DNA of 64,000 bases from Acidipropionibacterium acidipropionici (GCF_001441165.1 NZ_CP013126.1:2881551-2945550), one strand, 5' to 3'. Positions 51,922 to 61,423 are shown, counted from the first letter of the stretch. Numbers and translations: made by a program. The notes: generated from the sequence alone by a model not told the origin.

Positions 51922-53034
51922 ATGAACGACAAGGAGAACCGACTGTTCGGCTGGAGCTCGGATGTCGATCCCGATGAGGTCGACGTCTCGACCCTGATCC
52001 TCGCCGTCGGCTCGTTCGCCGACATCGGGCATGCTCAGCAGCATCTGCGCCAGAGCATGCTGGCCGAGCTCGCCCATCGCGAGCTCGGCGAGTTCAGGCT
52101 CGACGAGATCCTGGACCACCGCGACTCGCGGCCCCCGATCATCTTCGACGCCGACCATTTCGAGGGCTACGAGTCCCCCCGCATGCTGCTGCACGAGGTG
52201 ACCGATGAACTCGGCCAGAGCTTCCTGCTGCTCGACGGCCCCGAGCCGGCGCTGCGCTGGGACCAGATGGCCGACGAGATCCGCGAGATCATCGACGAGC
52301 TCGGCGTGCGCCTCACCGTCATCACCCAGTCGATCCCGATGCCGGCCCCTCACACCCGCCCGGTGCAGGTGACCCGGTGGGCGAGCAGGCCCGAACTCAT
52401 CATCGGGCACACCTCGCCCTTCGGCCGCATCCAGATGCCGGCGTCCTTCCCGGCCGTGCTCAGTCAGCGGTTGGGAGAGTCCCGCCACGATGTGGTGGGG
52501 CTGGCCGCCCATGTGCCCCACTACCTCACCGACGTCGACTACCCCGACGCCGCCAGGGCCCTGGTCGACGCCATCCGGCAGATCACCGGCCTGGCCCTGC
52601 CCAGCCACGCGCTGGCGATGGCGGCCGGGGTGGTCCGCGCCCAGATCTCCAACCAGGTCGAGGACTCCGAGGAGCTCCAGGCGATGGTCTCGGCCCTCGA
52701 GGAGCAGTACGACGACCAGTCGGGGCGCCGTGAGATCGGGTCCCAGCAGGTGACTCTGCCCAGCGCCGACGACATCGGCGCCGAGGCCGAGGCCTTCCTG
52801 CGCTCGATGGACGATCCCGGGGATGACGGCGGCACCCCGGTCCAGGGGCCCACCACCACTCCCGACCAGCCGGTCGGCGACTCCGGAGACGACGATCCGC
52901 GGGCCGAGAAGGAGAATCCGCAGGGCCGGCGCTCCGAGGACGACGGCGACGGACCGGACGGCGACGAGGACGACGGCGGGCCGACCGACCTCTACCGTCC
53001 CCGCCACGGCGACGACTCCTGGGGGCTGTCCTGA
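51922..53034 (+). CDS. PAC2-family (proteasome-assembly-chaperone-like) protein
   Basis: 370 residues. The PAC2 domain covers residues 20 to about 260: LILAVGSFADIGHAQQHLRQSML, PPIIFDADHFEGYESPRMLLHEVTDELGQSFLLLDGPEPALRW, VGLAAHVPHYLTDVDYPDAARALVDAI. The C-terminal 100 residues are acidic, low-complexity and probably disordered. Bacterial PAC2 proteins are of unknown function. SD GGGAGG before ATG 51922. An Hsp70-like gene follows after 24 bases. Confidence 0.85.
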   Translation: MNDKENRLFGWSSDVDPDEVDVSTLILAVGSFADIGHAQQHLRQSMLAELAHRELGEFRLDEILDHRDSRPPIIFDADHFEGYESPRMLLHEVTDELGQSFLLLDGPEPALRWDQMADEIREIIDELGVRLTVITQSIPMPAPHTRPVQVTRWASRPELIIGHTSPFGRIQMPASFPAVLSQRLGESRHDVVGLAAHVPHYLTDVDYPDAARALVDAIRQITGLALPSHALAMAAGVVRAQISNQVEDSEELQAMVSALEEQYDDQSGRREIGSQQVTLPSADDIGAEAEAFLRSMDDPGDDGGTPVQGPTTTPDQPVGDSGDDDPRAEKENPQGRRSEDDGDGPDGDEDDGGPTDLYRPRHGDDSWGLS

Positions 53035-53058
53035 GGCGGCCCCGCTAGGCTGCTGCCC

Positions 53059-54561
53059 ATGGATCTCGGCATTGATCTCGGAACCACTCACACCGTCGTC
53101 GCGATGGTCGACCGCGGGAACTTCCCGCTGGTGTCCTTCTGCGACGAGGACGGGGACTCCCACGATCACCTCCCCAGTGTCTCCGCGGTCGCCGGCGGCG
53201 AGCTGGTCCACGGCTTCCAGGCCGCCGCGGCCATGGCGAAGGGGCTGCCCGGCATCCGCTCGGTGAAGCGGTTCCTGTCCGATCCGGCCGTGACCTTCTC
53301 CACCCCGGTGACCCTGGGCGCCGGGACCGACCGTCCCCGCACGATCGGGATCGGGGAGCTGCTCGGCTCCTACCTGGGTCACCTCCACGCCCAGATCCGC
53401 GAGATCACCGGGGCCGATGAGCTGCGCGCGGTCATCGGCGTTCCGGCGCACGCACACACCGGTCAGAGGTTCGTCACCATCGAGGCCTTCAGGGCTGCGG
53501 GGTTCGAGGTGCTGGGAATGCTCAACGAGCCCTCGGCCGCCGGCCTGGAGTACGCCCTGCGGCAGTCGCGGACCCTCAACTCGCGACGCACCCGCATCAT
53601 CATCTACGACCTGGGCGGGGGCACCTTCGACGCCTCCCTGGTCGACATGTCGGGCACCGTCGGCGAGGTCATCGACTCCGTGGGGCTCAACGATCTGGGC
53701 GGGGAGGACTTCGACGAGGTGCTGGCCACGATGGCCCGGCCCCGTCTGACGACGACGGTTCCCTCCGCCGATGCGCTGCGCGAGGCCTGCCGGATCGCCA
53801 AGGAGGGGGTGCGCGCGCAGTCGCGCAATGTGCTCATCGATCTGCCCGAGGAGACCGTGCGGATCCCGGTGGCCGAGTACGAGGAGGCATGTCAGCCCCT
53901 GGTGGACCGCAGCCTCGAGGCGATGGGCCCGCTGAGCAGCCTGCTGCAGTCCGATCCCGCCCGCTCCGACGTCGCCGGGATCGACATGGTCGGCGGGGCC
54001 ACCTCCCTGCCGTTGGTCCCCCGCCGGATCCGCGATCTCTTCGGCCGACGGGTGCACCGCGCCCCCAACCCCACCGGGTCGACGGCCATCGGGCTGGCCA
54101 TCGCCGCCGACTCCACCTCCCCGTACAGCATCCGCGACCGGCTGTCGCGGGGGTTCGGGGTGTTCCGGGAGACCAACTGGGGCCAGCAGGTCGCCTTCGA
54201 TGTGCTGGCCGACCAGCATCTGCGGCTGGACTCCCCCACCACCATCACCCGGCGCTACCAGAGCCGCCACAACATCGGCGTCTACCGCTTCGTGGAATTC
54301 TCCCGTACCGACCCCGACGGCACACCGCGCGGCGACCTCACCCCCTTCGCCCAGATCGTGGTGCCCTTCGACGAGGCCCTCCAGCGCTCCGGACGGACCC
54401 TCAGCCCCGACGACGTCCACCCGGTCGAGGACGGGCACTGGGCCGAGGAGACCTACACCATCGACCCGTCGGGAATGGTCGGCGCACAGATCAGAGACCT
54501 GGACACCGGCTGGTCGGCCTCCACCACGATGGGCCTGGACCGGCCCGTCGTCCGGCAGTAG
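53059..54561 (+). CDS. Hsp70-family (DnaK-like) ATPase with non-canonical C-terminus
   Basis: 500 residues. ATPase motifs: DLGIDLGTTHTVVAMVD, AVIGVPAHAHTGQR, MLNEPSAAGLEYAL, IIIYDLGGGTFDASLVD, GIDMVGGATSLPLV and HRAPNPTGSTAIGLAIAA. The C-terminal about 120 residues do not resemble the DnaK peptide-binding domain, and the protein is some 100 residues shorter than DnaK. It is not the housekeeping chaperone (no grpE/dnaJ nearby). It is probably co-transcribed with the PAC2 gene. Confidence 0.87.
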   Translation: MDLGIDLGTTHTVVAMVDRGNFPLVSFCDEDGDSHDHLPSVSAVAGGELVHGFQAAAAMAKGLPGIRSVKRFLSDPAVTFSTPVTLGAGTDRPRTIGIGELLGSYLGHLHAQIREITGADELRAVIGVPAHAHTGQRFVTIEAFRAAGFEVLGMLNEPSAAGLEYALRQSRTLNSRRTRIIIYDLGGGTFDASLVDMSGTVGEVIDSVGLNDLGGEDFDEVLATMARPRLTTTVPSADALREACRIAKEGVRAQSRNVLIDLPEETVRIPVAEYEEACQPLVDRSLEAMGPLSSLLQSDPARSDVAGIDMVGGATSLPLVPRRIRDLFGRRVHRAPNPTGSTAIGLAIAADSTSPYSIRDRLSRGFGVFRETNWGQQVAFDVLADQHLRLDSPTTITRRYQSRHNIGVYRFVEFSRTDPDGTPRGDLTPFAQIVVPFDEALQRSGRTLSPDDVHPVEDGHWAEETYTIDPSGMVGAQIRDLDTGWSASTTMGLDRPVVRQ

Positions 54562-54618
54562 TCCGGCCAGTTTCACAATTCCGCTGCGCCCCGTCGCCCC
54601 GGACGGCACGGTGGAGGC

Positions 54619-55998
54619 ATGAGCACACCAGTGACGCTGACCTTCCTCGGCGGCGCGGGGACCGTGACCGGATCGAAATTCCTGCTGACCGGCGGCGATC
54701 GCCGGGTACTGGTCGACGCCGGCCTGTTCCAGGGCCTCAAACGGCTGCGTCTGCGCAACCGCGCCCCCTTCGCGGTCGACCCGGCCCTCATCGATGACGT
54801 CCTGCTGACCCACGCGCACGCCGACCACACCGCCTACCTGCCGGCCCTGGTCAAGCACGGGATGTCCGCCCCGGTGCACGCCACCGGACCGACCCTCGAG
54901 CTCGCCGACATCGTGCTGCGCGACGCCGCGCACCTCCAGATGCTGGCCACCGGCGACGCCATCCGGGGCGGCTACTCCAAACACGCCGACCCCCGGCCCC
55001 TCTACGACCTGGACGACGTGGAGGCGACCCTGCCGCTGATGCGGCCCCGGCCCTTCGACGACGATGTCGACCTGGGAGCGGGGGTCACGGCCAGGTGGAC
55101 CCGGGCCGGACACATCCTGGGCTCGGCCTCGGTCCATGTCACGGTGGGCGACACCACCGTGCTGTTCTCCGGGGATCTGGGACGGTCCACCCACCCGATG
55201 CTGCGCCCCCGCCAGACCCCGCCCGCGGCGCGCACCGTCCTGGTGGAGTCCACCTACGGGTCCAGGCTCCACTCCGAGCCCGAGGGCCCGGCCCACGAGG
55301 TGCTCGCCGAGGCGGTGAGCACCACGATCCGTGGCGGCGGGCAGGTCATCATCCCGGCCTTCGCCATCGACCGCACCGAGGCGGTGCTCCACGCCCTGGC
55401 CGACATGATGGCCGAGGGGCGGATTCCCGTGACCCCTGTAGTGGTGGACTCCCCGATGTCCCTGCGGGTGCTCGACGTCTACCGCTCCCACCCCGACGAG
55501 ATGGTCGAGCCGACCGGCTCGGAGTGGCTGCAGCGGATCCCCGATCTGCGCCTGACCCCCTCGACCGCCGAGTCCAAGGCCCTCAACGACGATCACCGGC
55601 CGATGATCATCGTGTCGAGCTCGGGCATGTGCGAGGGGGGCCGGGTGCTCCACCACCTGGCCCGCGCCCTGCCCCACCGGCGCAACTGCGTCGTGCTGAC
55701 CGGCTACCAGGCCGCCGGAACCCGAGGGCGCAGCCTGGCCGAGGGGGCCGGGCGCATCAAGCTCTTCGGCCGCTACACCCCGGTGGCCGCCCGGGTGGTC
55801 TCCGACGCCGAGTTCTCCGTCCACGCCGATGCCGACGATCTCATCGCCTGGCTCGCCGACCTGGCCGAGGAACCGGAGACCGTCTACATCGTGCACGGCG
55901 AACAGCGGTCCAGCCAGGCCCTGCAGGAGCGCATCGAGCAGGAGCTGGGATGGACCGCCGTGGTGCCCGCCATGGACGAGGTGGTCAGGGTCGACTAG
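54619..55998 (+). CDS. beta-CASP metallo-beta-lactamase exonuclease-like protein (CPSF73/Ysh1 type)
   Basis: 459 residues. Metal motifs FLGGAGTVTGSKFLL, LLTHAHADHTAYLP, AGHILGSASVHV, LFSGDLGRSTHPM; beta-CASP motifs VESTYGSR, IIPAFAIDRTEAVL, IIVSSSGMCEGGRVLHHL, and the terminal histidine in SVHADADDLIAWL. Such enzymes are RNA endo/exonucleases; homologues in many bacteria lack a known substrate. Same strand as PAC2 and Hsp70, 57 bases after the latter. It ends three bases from the convergent PPi-PEPCK gene. Confidence 0.9.
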   Translation: MSTPVTLTFLGGAGTVTGSKFLLTGGDRRVLVDAGLFQGLKRLRLRNRAPFAVDPALIDDVLLTHAHADHTAYLPALVKHGMSAPVHATGPTLELADIVLRDAAHLQMLATGDAIRGGYSKHADPRPLYDLDDVEATLPLMRPRPFDDDVDLGAGVTARWTRAGHILGSASVHVTVGDTTVLFSGDLGRSTHPMLRPRQTPPAARTVLVESTYGSRLHSEPEGPAHEVLAEAVSTTIRGGGQVIIPAFAIDRTEAVLHALADMMAEGRIPVTPVVVDSPMSLRVLDVYRSHPDEMVEPTGSEWLQRIPDLRLTPSTAESKALNDDHRPMIIVSSSGMCEGGRVLHHLARALPHRRNCVVLTGYQAAGTRGRSLAEGAGRIKLFGRYTPVAARVVSDAEFSVHADADDLIAWLADLAEEPETVYIVHGEQRSSQALQERIEQELGWTAVVPAMDEVVRVD

Positions 55999-56001
55999 AC
56001 C

Positions 56002-59000
56002 TCACAACCGGTAGTCGGCCTGCCGGCCGAGAGTCCCGACGAGCAGCCGTCGGTAGTCGGGAGAGGTGACCGTGTCGTGATAGGTCCGCACCGACTCCAG
56101 ACGGGACTGCGCGTCGATCTCGGTGCAGGCGATCTCGTTGCGCGGGTCGGAGATGAACTCCTGGAGATGGGCCATCCCGGCCTCCGAGCGGGCGATGTCC
56201 TCGGCCTGCTTGGCGTCCAGCCGGGCGGCGTACCAGTCGGAGGCCAGCACCGACTCCCGGGTGAACATGCCGCGCAGCTCCGGGTCGTCCAGCGTCCAGC
56301 CCTCCGAGGTGGCCCCGTTCGTCATGATCTCCAGCAGCGCCCGGATCGGCGGGACGGCCATCGCCACGGTCCCGTCGTCGAAGTAGGCCCTCGCCACCCG
56401 GGCATGGGTGGCGGAGATGGTGCGCACCGAGTCCGCGAAGACCTTCGGATCCTGCAGTTCTGGGCGCAGCATCTCGGGGGTGAAGATCGTGTCGGGGTGC
56501 ATGAAGATCCGCCCGAAGTAGATCTTCATGAACTTCTCGGTCATCCGGTAGCCCAACCGGGAGGCCAGCACCGTCTCGCCCTCGAAGTCGTAGTCCTCCA
56601 GCTTCTCCAGGTAGCCCCCGGCGATCAGGGTCCCGGCGTCGCGCTCGTCGGGGCTCATCCGACTGAACAGTTCGGGCACCAGCAGCGAGATGTCATGGGC
56701 CACCTGCACCTTCGGGCCGATGCAGCCGGCCGACGACAGCCAGCCGTCATAGCCGCTCAGCACGAAGGACAGGAAGGAGGAGTTGAGGTCGAAGACGGCC
56801 GGCATCGCGTTGAACGGGGCCTTGGTCAGTGCCCCCTCCGATCCCGCACCGGTCGTCGAGGGGCTCTTGCCGGTCATCGAGGAGATGAACTCCATGAACA
56901 GTTCGGGCAGCTCCATGTAGTGCAGCGGGTTGTAGGAGCACAGCGCCGGGATCTTCCCCTCGGGCGGATTGTTGCGCCGCCCCGCCGGCACCACATCGAC
57001 CGGCAGCGGCAGCTTCTCGTCCAGGCTCCGGCGGTGGTACAGGTGGGAGGCCAGGCCGGCGATCGCGGTGTCACGGGGATGCGCGATGTCGGGGCGCACC
57101 TGCAGGTACCGGGGGTTCTTCGAGCGGACCCCGTCGATGAGCCGGGGATCCGCCGAGGAGACCACGTACTTGGGCTCCGTGGCGGGATCAGAATCGGCGA
57201 AGTCGGAGAGGAACTGGCGCATCGGCGCCGAGAACTGGCTGAAGGCCACCACGTCCTCCCGCATCGCGGCCACATCGGCGCGGGTCAGCGGCTGGTAGTT
57301 CGAGATGAACAGCCCCGAACCCGACATGTCCCGCTCGGTCTGGGTGTCGTAGCCGCGGTAGATGGCATCGTCGGGACGCTGGAACAGCAACGCCTCGCAG
57401 TTGGTCACCACCTTGCTCGACAGCCCCGCAGGGCCCACCGTCAGGCCGGCCGGAACCACCGCGGAGGCCGTCATGTCGTCCTCGGTCTGCACCTTGACCG
57501 CCGGGGCGTAGTCGTGGCGCAGGGTGAACAGCCGCCAGGCCCCGTGCTCGTCGAACCCGACCCGCAGCATGTCGACGCGGATCTTCTCCCCGTCCAGGCG
57601 CACCATATTGCCGTGGCGCCCGTTGGTCGGGGCGACCGTGAAGTGCGACTTCCAGTCGGTGCCCCATTCCGGCTTGTAGTAGCGCTTGATGGTGAACACC
57701 AGTTCCTTGCGGAACTGCGGGATCGCATCGATCCAGGCGTTGTAGTCGTCGGTGAAATCGGCCGAGACCGTCAACAGCTTGATCACCGATCCCACCGACC
57801 GCTCACCCGAGAGGATCGGGCGGTGATCGGTGCCGGCCAGCGCCGGATCGGCGAAGCGCATCGAGAAGTCCCGGTTCAGGATGTCGTCGACCGCCGCCAT
57901 GTCGGCCTCGAAATCGGGCACATAGGCGTTACCGGGGATGAAGGCGTCCGAGATCGCCTTGGAGATCTCCGACTTCCCGCCGCCGGAGACCGTGCACTGC
58001 TTGTGCAGAGTCGTGGAGGCCCCCTCGGTCGCGATCAGCGCCCACTGATTGTCGATCTCGGAATGCTCGATCCTCATCCTGGTCCCGGTCGGAGTCAGGT
58101 ACTCGTGGTCGGGCCGCAGCCGCACCGACTGCTCGACCCCGTCGGTGTCCCAGGAGACGGTGCCCTCGCGCAGGCTGAACCGGGCCGGGACCGGGACCAG
58201 CAGCACGTCGGCGATGTCAGTGCTGACCGCCGACCCGTTCGGGTCGGTCTCGAAGTGGCCCGGGTTGGCGGCCACGACGTCGGCCACCGAGGGATCCCCG
58301 GCCTCGGCCTCGACGGTGTACTCCAGCCCCTCGTTGTGGGAGGTGTAGGCCCTCGCCCCGCCCGAGTGCTCCTCCTCGGACAGGCCGAACAGATTCGCCG
58401 AGTACCCGATCTGAGTCTTGACCTCCTTCTTGCAGTAGCCGAAGTAGTTGTCGGCGATGATCGTCAGGATCACCCCGGACTCGTCGCGGACGCACAGCTT
58501 GAAGGGCTTGCCGTCGTTGTAGCACTCGGCCCGGTCGGCCCAGCACATGCCGTCGCGGCGCTGCCGCTCGGTGGCCTGGTCGACGTGGGGCAGACCCAGA
58601 TCCTTCTTCGTCACCCGGTTCAGATGCGGCGCCAGGATCACGCATCCGGTGTGACCGGTCCACCCGGTCGGCGCCAGGGCGGCGTCATTGGCCGGCAGCA
58701 GCGGATCCCCCGCATTGCCGAAGATCCCCTCCACGAAGTCCAGATTCGACACCAGACCGCCGGGCACGAAGAACCTGGTCTCCATGCGGCGCTCGGTCAC
58801 CAGGCCCGGCACCTCGGGCACCACGATGGGCCGCATCAGCAGGGACACCCAGGTGTGGGCCCTGTGCTCGGCGTCCTGGGTGGCGGTGTAGGGCAGCAGG
58901 GTGTCGGCCGCCGGGGCCTGGAAGGCCAGTTCCAGCAGTCGGGCGAAGACCGCGGCCGGCACCGCCTTCTTGTCATCGGGGATGGCCAGGCCGCCCTCGG

Positions 59001-59400
59001 CGATGTGGAACACCCCCGCCGTCGTGCGCCTGTCGTTGCGCGGATTGTGCAGGACGCCGTTGGCCACCCGGTAGCTCTCCACCAGATCCGAGGAGAACTC
59101 GTCGGCATCCACCGGCAACGACAGGGTCCTGGCCAGACCCGCCTCATCCAGGGTCAACGTCGACTCCGGCAGCTGGGGCCTGGACTCCACGCCGGCCGCC
59201 TCCAGATACCGGTCCAGGAACCCCTGGATCCGCCGATCGGCCGGACACAACACCTCCGGCAGCTCCCGGCGCAGCTCCCTCTGCCGGGCCAGCACCGGGG
59301 CGATCACCCCGATGTCGTCGGGTGCGCCGCTGGCGGGAATGGGAAGACCGTTGATAGCGAGCCTCAGGTTGGCTTGATTGATCATCTGCGGGTGGGCCAT
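56002..59400 (-). CDS. PPi-dependent phosphoenolpyruvate carboxykinase (PEP carboxytransphosphorylase)
   Basis: 1132 residues. I identify it by size and recalled resemblance to the PPi-type PEPCK of Propionibacterium and Entamoeba. It is not similar to ATP or GTP PEPCK overall but contains a P-loop-like CTVSGGGKSEISKAI near the middle, IIADNYFGYCKKEVKTQIGYSANL, and IKRYYKPEWGTDWKSHFTVAPTNGR. The reaction is PEP + CO2 + Pi to oxaloacetate + PPi, the classic propionibacterial C1 fixation route into the Wood-Werkman cycle. Start uncertain: ATG 59400, with ATG 59409 and 59385 in frame. A palindrome lies in the divergent promoter. Confidence 0.75.
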   Translation of the reverse strand: MAHPQMINQANLRLAINGLPIPASGAPDDIGVIAPVLARQRELRRELPEVLCPADRRIQGFLDRYLEAAGVESRPQLPESTLTLDEAGLARTLSLPVDADEFSSDLVESYRVANGVLHNPRNDRRTTAGVFHIAEGGLAIPDDKKAVPAAVFARLLELAFQAPAADTLLPYTATQDAEHRAHTWVSLLMRPIVVPEVPGLVTERRMETRFFVPGGLVSNLDFVEGIFGNAGDPLLPANDAALAPTGWTGHTGCVILAPHLNRVTKKDLGLPHVDQATERQRRDGMCWADRAECYNDGKPFKLCVRDESGVILTIIADNYFGYCKKEVKTQIGYSANLFGLSEEEHSGGARAYTSHNEGLEYTVEAEAGDPSVADVVAANPGHFETDPNGSAVSTDIADVLLVPVPARFSLREGTVSWDTDGVEQSVRLRPDHEYLTPTGTRMRIEHSEIDNQWALIATEGASTTLHKQCTVSGGGKSEISKAISDAFIPGNAYVPDFEADMAAVDDILNRDFSMRFADPALAGTDHRPILSGERSVGSVIKLLTVSADFTDDYNAWIDAIPQFRKELVFTIKRYYKPEWGTDWKSHFTVAPTNGRHGNMVRLDGEKIRVDMLRVGFDEHGAWRLFTLRHDYAPAVKVQTEDDMTASAVVPAGLTVGPAGLSSKVVTNCEALLFQRPDDAIYRGYDTQTERDMSGSGLFISNYQPLTRADVAAMREDVVAFSQFSAPMRQFLSDFADSDPATEPKYVVSSADPRLIDGVRSKNPRYLQVRPDIAHPRDTAIAGLASHLYHRRSLDEKLPLPVDVVPAGRRNNPPEGKIPALCSYNPLHYMELPELFMEFISSMTGKSPSTTGAGSEGALTKAPFNAMPAVFDLNSSFLSFVLSGYDGWLSSAGCIGPKVQVAHDISLLVPELFSRMSPDERDAGTLIAGGYLEKLEDYDFEGETVLASRLGYRMTEKFMKIYFGRIFMHPDTIFTPEMLRPELQDPKVFADSVRTISATHARVARAYFDDGTVAMAVPPIRALLEIMTNGATSEGWTLDDPELRGMFTRESVLASDWYAARLDAKQAEDIARSEAGMAHLQEFISDPRNEIACTEIDAQSRLESVRTYHDTVTSPDYRRLLVGTLGRQADYRL

Positions 59401-59475
59401 ACCCCCCATCTTCAACGATCCGCTCCGGGGTGTGAACCCCGGGGGTCCCGAAATGAACCCGTGAGGCGGCAGCCG

Positions 59476-59491
59476 GTGCACATTTGTACAC
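59476..59491. promoter_or_regulatory. imperfect palindrome between PPi-PEPCK and IMPACT-family gene
   Basis: GTGCACATTTGTACAC matches its own reverse complement at 12 of 16 positions and lies mid-way in the divergent gap. Its size and symmetry recall CRP/GlxR-type sites, but it is not a consensus match. A GC stem, CCGGGGT-gtga-ACCCCGG (59425-59442), lies between it and the PPi-PEPCK start. Confidence 0.4.
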
Positions 59492-59541
59492 TTCACCCTC
59501 GACCTGTTGCGACGGCGGTCCGAGGTGACGAGGCTTGCCGG

Positions 59542-60195
59542 GTGGACTACTGCGTACTGGCCCCCGGCACCCGCCATGAGCATCGCATCGAGATCCGCAG
59601 GTCGGTGTTCAGCACCCTGCTGGTCCGGGTGGAGACCGAGGACCAGGCCCGCGACGTGATCGCCGGGCAGCGACGCACCCATCACGACGCCAGACACCAC
59701 GTCAGCGCCTTCGTGCTGGGAGCCGACCGCGACGTCCGGCGCTCCAGCGATGACGGGGAGCCCTCCGGGACGGCTGGGGTGCCCACGCTGGAGGCGCTCC
59801 TGGGCCACCGCGGCCCCGGCGGAACCCCCCTGTCGGACGTCGTGGCGGTGACCACCCGCTGGTTCGGCGGCATCAAACTGGGCGCCTCCGGGCTACTGAG
59901 GGCCTACACCGAGTCCGCCTCGACGGCCCTGGCGGGGGCGAGGCTGCTGCGCCGCACGAGACGCAGCCGTTTCACCACCGAGCTTCCGGTGGCCCTGGCC
60001 GGCCGGACCGAGGGGGCGCTGAGGGCCGCGGGGATCCCCGTAGAGGGGGTCACCTATCACCCCGACCGGGCCGAGATCCTCCTGGCGGCCGACTCCGGCC
60101 CCGACGCGGAGGAGTTGCTGGCCCGGCGGCTCGCCGGCCTGCTGGGCCGCCCGGTCCGGCTCACCGCCGTCGACGAGCTGTGGCTCGACCGTTGA
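59542..60195 (+). CDS. IMPACT/YigZ (UPF0029) family protein
   Basis: 217 residues from GTG 59542. YigZ signature: RRTHHDARHHVSAFVLG, SDDGEPSGTAGVPTLEALLGH, VVAVTTRWFGGIKLGASGLLRAYTES, then the small C-terminal DUF1949-like domain. Function unclear; the human homologue regulates translation. Confidence 0.92.
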   Translation: MDYCVLAPGTRHEHRIEIRRSVFSTLLVRVETEDQARDVIAGQRRTHHDARHHVSAFVLGADRDVRRSSDDGEPSGTAGVPTLEALLGHRGPGGTPLSDVVAVTTRWFGGIKLGASGLLRAYTESASTALAGARLLRRTRRSRFTTELPVALAGRTEGALRAAGIPVEGVTYHPDRAEILLAADSGPDAEELLARRLAGLLGRPVRLTAVDELWLDR

Positions 60196-60247
60196 CCGCG
60201 CCGTGCCTCGCCGAGCGGCGTCGGCGCGGACCTCATACACTCGCCCC

Positions 60248-61423
60248 ATGACCCTGCCCCGCCGAGAGATCCTGACCGCCGGTGCACTCCTCCCCCTGCT
60301 GACCGCCTGCGGCGAGTCCGGGTCCGACACCTACCCCGCCCCCACGGCGGGCGGTTCGCAGACCCCCGGGACCGCACCGTCGCCCACCGCCGACTCCCCC
60401 TCCACGCCGTCGCCGACCCCGACTCCGACCAGCCCGGCGCATCTGGCGGGTCGCTGCCTCATGGTCGGCGTCATCCCCGAGGCCGACCTCGACGAGATCG
60501 CCGGGCTGGTCAGGCGCCACCATCTGGCCGGGGCCTTCCTGCTGGGCAGCTGGACCTCCTCGTCGAGCATCCGGGAGGCCACGGCGGCTCTTCACCGCGC
60601 CGCGCGGGCCGGCGGCGCCCCGCGCGCCCTGGTCGCCGCCGACCAGGAGGGCGGCCTGGTGCACAACCTGCGCTCCGAGGCGTTCATCGAGGTGCCCTCC
60701 GCCGAGAGGCTCGGCCGGGGAGACCCGGCGACCTGCCGACGGCTGTCGGCGACCACCGGGTCGCAGATGACGAGGGCCGGACTGAACATGGTGCTCGCCC
60801 CGGTCGCCGACGTCGTCGACCCCGACGTCGGCGCCGACAACGCACCGATCGGCGCCCTGCACCGCGGCTACGGCACAGACCCGCAGCTCGTCTCCCGGTT
60901 CGTCACCGCCGCCGTCCAGGGGTTCACCTCCTTGGGCGTGGCCACCAGCATCAAGCACTTCCCGGGCCTGGGGGCGGTGCGCACCAACACCGACCTGGGG
61001 TCGGCCACCGACCGGACCACCGGTGCCGACTCCCCCGGCCTGGCCTCCTTCCGGGCCGGCATCGCCGCCGGCTCCCAGACCGTGATGGTCTCCTCGGCCG
61101 TCTACTCCCGGATCGATCCCGCCGGGCCCGCGGTCTTTTCCCGCGCGGTCGTCACCGATCTGCTGAGGGGCCGGCTGGGATACTCCGGCGTCGTGGTCTC
61201 CGACGACCTGGGAGCGGCGAAGGCGGTGGCCGACACCCCGGCCGGTCGCCGCGCCACCCGGTTCCTGCAGGCCGGGGGCGACCTCGTCCTGTGCGCCGAT
61301 CCGTCCCTGGTGGCGACGATGACCTCCGGGCTGGTCGAGGCCGCCGCCGACGCCTCCTTCGCGACGACCCTTGCCGCCTCCGCGGGACGCGTCGACCGCC
61401 TGGTCTCCCGGGTGGGCGGATGA
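60248..61423 (+). CDS. GH3-family (NagZ/LpqI-like) lipoprotein with altered catalytic dyad
   Basis: 391 residues. The signal peptide has a Tat-like PRREIL and lipobox LTAC (C21), followed by a Pro/Ser/Thr linker (to about 62) and the GH3 barrel: VAADQEGGLVHNL, GLNMVLAPVADVVDPDVG, nucleophile region VVSDDLGAAKAV. The NagZ motif KHFPGHGxxxxDSH is KHFPGLGAVRTNTD, so the His of the His/Asp acid-base dyad is absent. Activity on muropeptides is doubtful or mechanistically different, although I recall similar sequences in other actinobacteria. It overlaps the lipid kinase start by four bases. Confidence 0.83.
   Translation: MTLPRREILTAGALLPLLTACGESGSDTYPAPTAGGSQTPGTAPSPTADSPSTPSPTPTPTSPAHLAGRCLMVGVIPEADLDEIAGLVRRHHLAGAFLLGSWTSSSSIREATAALHRAARAGGAPRALVAADQEGGLVHNLRSEAFIEVPSAERLGRGDPATCRRLSATTGSQMTRAGLNMVLAPVADVVDPDVGADNAPIGALHRGYGTDPQLVSRFVTAAVQGFTSLGVATSIKHFPGLGAVRTNTDLGSATDRTTGADSPGLASFRAGIAAGSQTVMVSSAVYSRIDPAGPAVFSRAVVTDLLRGRLGYSGVVVSDDLGAAKAVADTPAGRRATRFLQAGGDLVLCADPSLVATMTSGLVEAAADASFATTLAASAGRVDRLVSRVGG

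Noticed and set aside
51325-55896. 1523-codon open frame antisense to the UDG, PAC2, Hsp70 and beta-CASP genes
   Set aside because: It crosses four well-supported genes and has low-complexity Gly/Val/Asp/His composition.
56077-59541. Open frame antisense to PPi-PEPCK continuing into the IMPACT-family gene
   Set aside because: Only the part after GTG 59542 has family motifs; upstream is a shadow of the minus-strand gene.
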